Below, in pieces: positions 5,793 through 6,509 of a DNA stretch of 6,509 bases. Made by a program: the position numbers and the translations under genes. The notes under the pieces are model-generated. The model was not told the origin of the DNA. It did not search any database and saw nothing but the letters and a program-made list of their open reading frames with translations. This DNA is from Chitinophagaceae bacterium (lineage in GTDB: Bacteria > Bacteroidota > Bacteroidia > Chitinophagales > Chitinophagaceae). Within the stretch, counting starts at the first letter, position 1, and each line of letters starts with the position of its first letter. The stretch spans positions 1 through 6,509 of the forward strand of contig JAHEZB010000132.1 of NCBI GenBank assembly GCA_023251285.1. Reading direction: 5' to 3'.

Positions 5793-6509
5793 ATGAAGAC
5801 AAATTATGATGCCATTGTTGTTGGTTCCGGGCCAAATGGATTTGCCGCAGCCATTACTTTGCAAAGGAATGGACTGTCTGTTTTATTAATTGAAGGAAAA
5901 GATACATTAGGCGGCGGCGTACGTTCTGCAGAACTGACTCTTCCCGGTTTTATTCATGATGTTTGTTCTGCTGTTTATCCACTCGGCGAAGATTCTCCTG
6001 TTTTTAAGCCATTGCAACTGCAGCAATTCGGGCTTGAATATTTACGGCCAGAATATGCCGTTGCTCATCCGTTTGACGACGGTTCTGCTGTAGCCGTGCA
6101 GTCCTCGGTGGAAATAACTGCTGCTGAATTGGGAAAAGATGCAGCGAATTATACAAGAATATTTTCTCCTTTGGTAAATGAATGGACTTCTATACGTTCA
6201 GCATTTGTTGGCCCGCTTCATGTCAGCAATTTTACGGAAACAAAAGCGCGGTTTGCGTTTCAGGCAATCAGTTCAGGCGCCGGTTTTGCTAAACATCAAT
6301 TTATCACAAAGGAAGCACAAGCGCTTTTTGCCGGCATGGCTTCCCATTCGATTCTTCCTTTAAACAAACTTGCAACTTCTTCAATTGGTCTTGTTTTAAA
6401 TACGGTTGCTCATATCAATTCATGGCCAGTACCCAAAGGCGGCGCTCAGCAAATTACAAATGCACTGGCAGCTTGTTTTACATATTTGGGTGGCGAAATT
6501 CAAACTGGT
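5793..6509 (+). CDS. FAD-dependent oxidoreductase, phytoene desaturase/PYROXD2-like, 3' end beyond window
   Basis: The gene starts with ATG at 5793-5795 and stays open for 239 codons to the right edge; the full protein would be roughly twice as long in this family. The N-terminus is a Rossmann dinucleotide-binding fold: YDAIVVGSGPNGFAAAI with GSGPNG at 11-16, the acidic ribose-binding residue E34 after strand 2 (VLLIEGKD), and the GGGVRS motif at 40-45 typical of amine-oxidase/phytoene-desaturase flavoproteins. GFIHDVCSAVYPLG (52-65) and AHPFDDGS (91-98) point to the bacterial group related to human PYROXD2 rather than to a true carotenoid CrtI. WPVPKGGAQQITNAL (211-225) is the usual glycine-rich segment in the middle of such proteins. 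It probably uses bound FAD in the cytoplasm. The substrate is unknown, and no carotenoid genes are in view to suggest one. Confidence 0.88.
   Translation, partial: MKTNYDAIVVGSGPNGFAAAITLQRNGLSVLLIEGKDTLGGGVRSAELTLPGFIHDVCSAVYPLGEDSPVFKPLQLQQFGLEYLRPEYAVAHPFDDGSAVAVQSSVEITAAELGKDAANYTRIFSPLVNEWTSIRSAFVGPLHVSNFTETKARFAFQAISSGAGFAKHQFITKEAQALFAGMASHSILPLNKLATSSIGLVLNTVAHINSWPVPKGGAQQITNALAACFTYLGGEIQTG

Noticed and set aside
6178..6363. Plus-strand 61-codon open frame at the right end
   Set aside because: It is in a different frame inside the oxidoreductase gene, whose own frame is open throughout and carries the family motifs.

Overview
The window looks like chromosomal DNA of a Bacteroidota bacterium. 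It is moderately AT-rich, Shine-Dalgarno sites are weak or absent before the starts, there are TAnnTTTG-type -7 promoter elements, and the protein families (a DUF6088-type antitoxin, a secreted GH35 beta-galactosidase, a bacterial LMF1 homologue) are common in Cytophagales-like genomes. I cannot assign a genus from the sequence alone.

Layout, left to right. Positions 1-214 hold no securely identified gene; an open minus-strand frame starting at 170 runs off the left edge and may be the start of a gene. Positions 215-1823 (minus strand) are a two-gene AbiE-type toxin-antitoxin operon: an antitoxin-like winged-helix protein (1227-1823) followed, with an 8-base overlap, by an AbiEii nucleotidyltransferase toxin (215-1234). 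Directly upstream is a perfect 10+10 base inverted repeat (1837-1865) that overlaps a promoter-like element and is the probable autoregulatory operator. A 9-base direct repeat (GAGCTACTA) brackets the module. Between the operator and the next gene lies a start-less open frame (1913-2176) that ends in an ATGA overlap with that gene and looks like the tail of a truncated membrane-protein gene.

Positions 2173-4029 (plus) encode a complete exported GH35 beta-galactosidase with both catalytic glutamates. It converges with 4112-5662 (minus), a polytopic membrane protein of the lipase maturation factor (LMF1) family. Divergent from that gene, a FAD-dependent oxidoreductase of the phytoene-desaturase/PYROXD2-like group starts at 5793 and runs off the right edge after 239 codons.

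The AbiE pair works as a unit. The three genes to its right share no obvious pathway and are arranged convergently or divergently, so they are unlikely to form an operon. I see no CRISPR array, tRNA, rRNA, transposase or wholly unknown multigene system. The points most worth a second look are the AbiE operator, the direct repeat plus gene remnant that may mark its insertion, and the functionally undefined bacterial LMF1 homologue.
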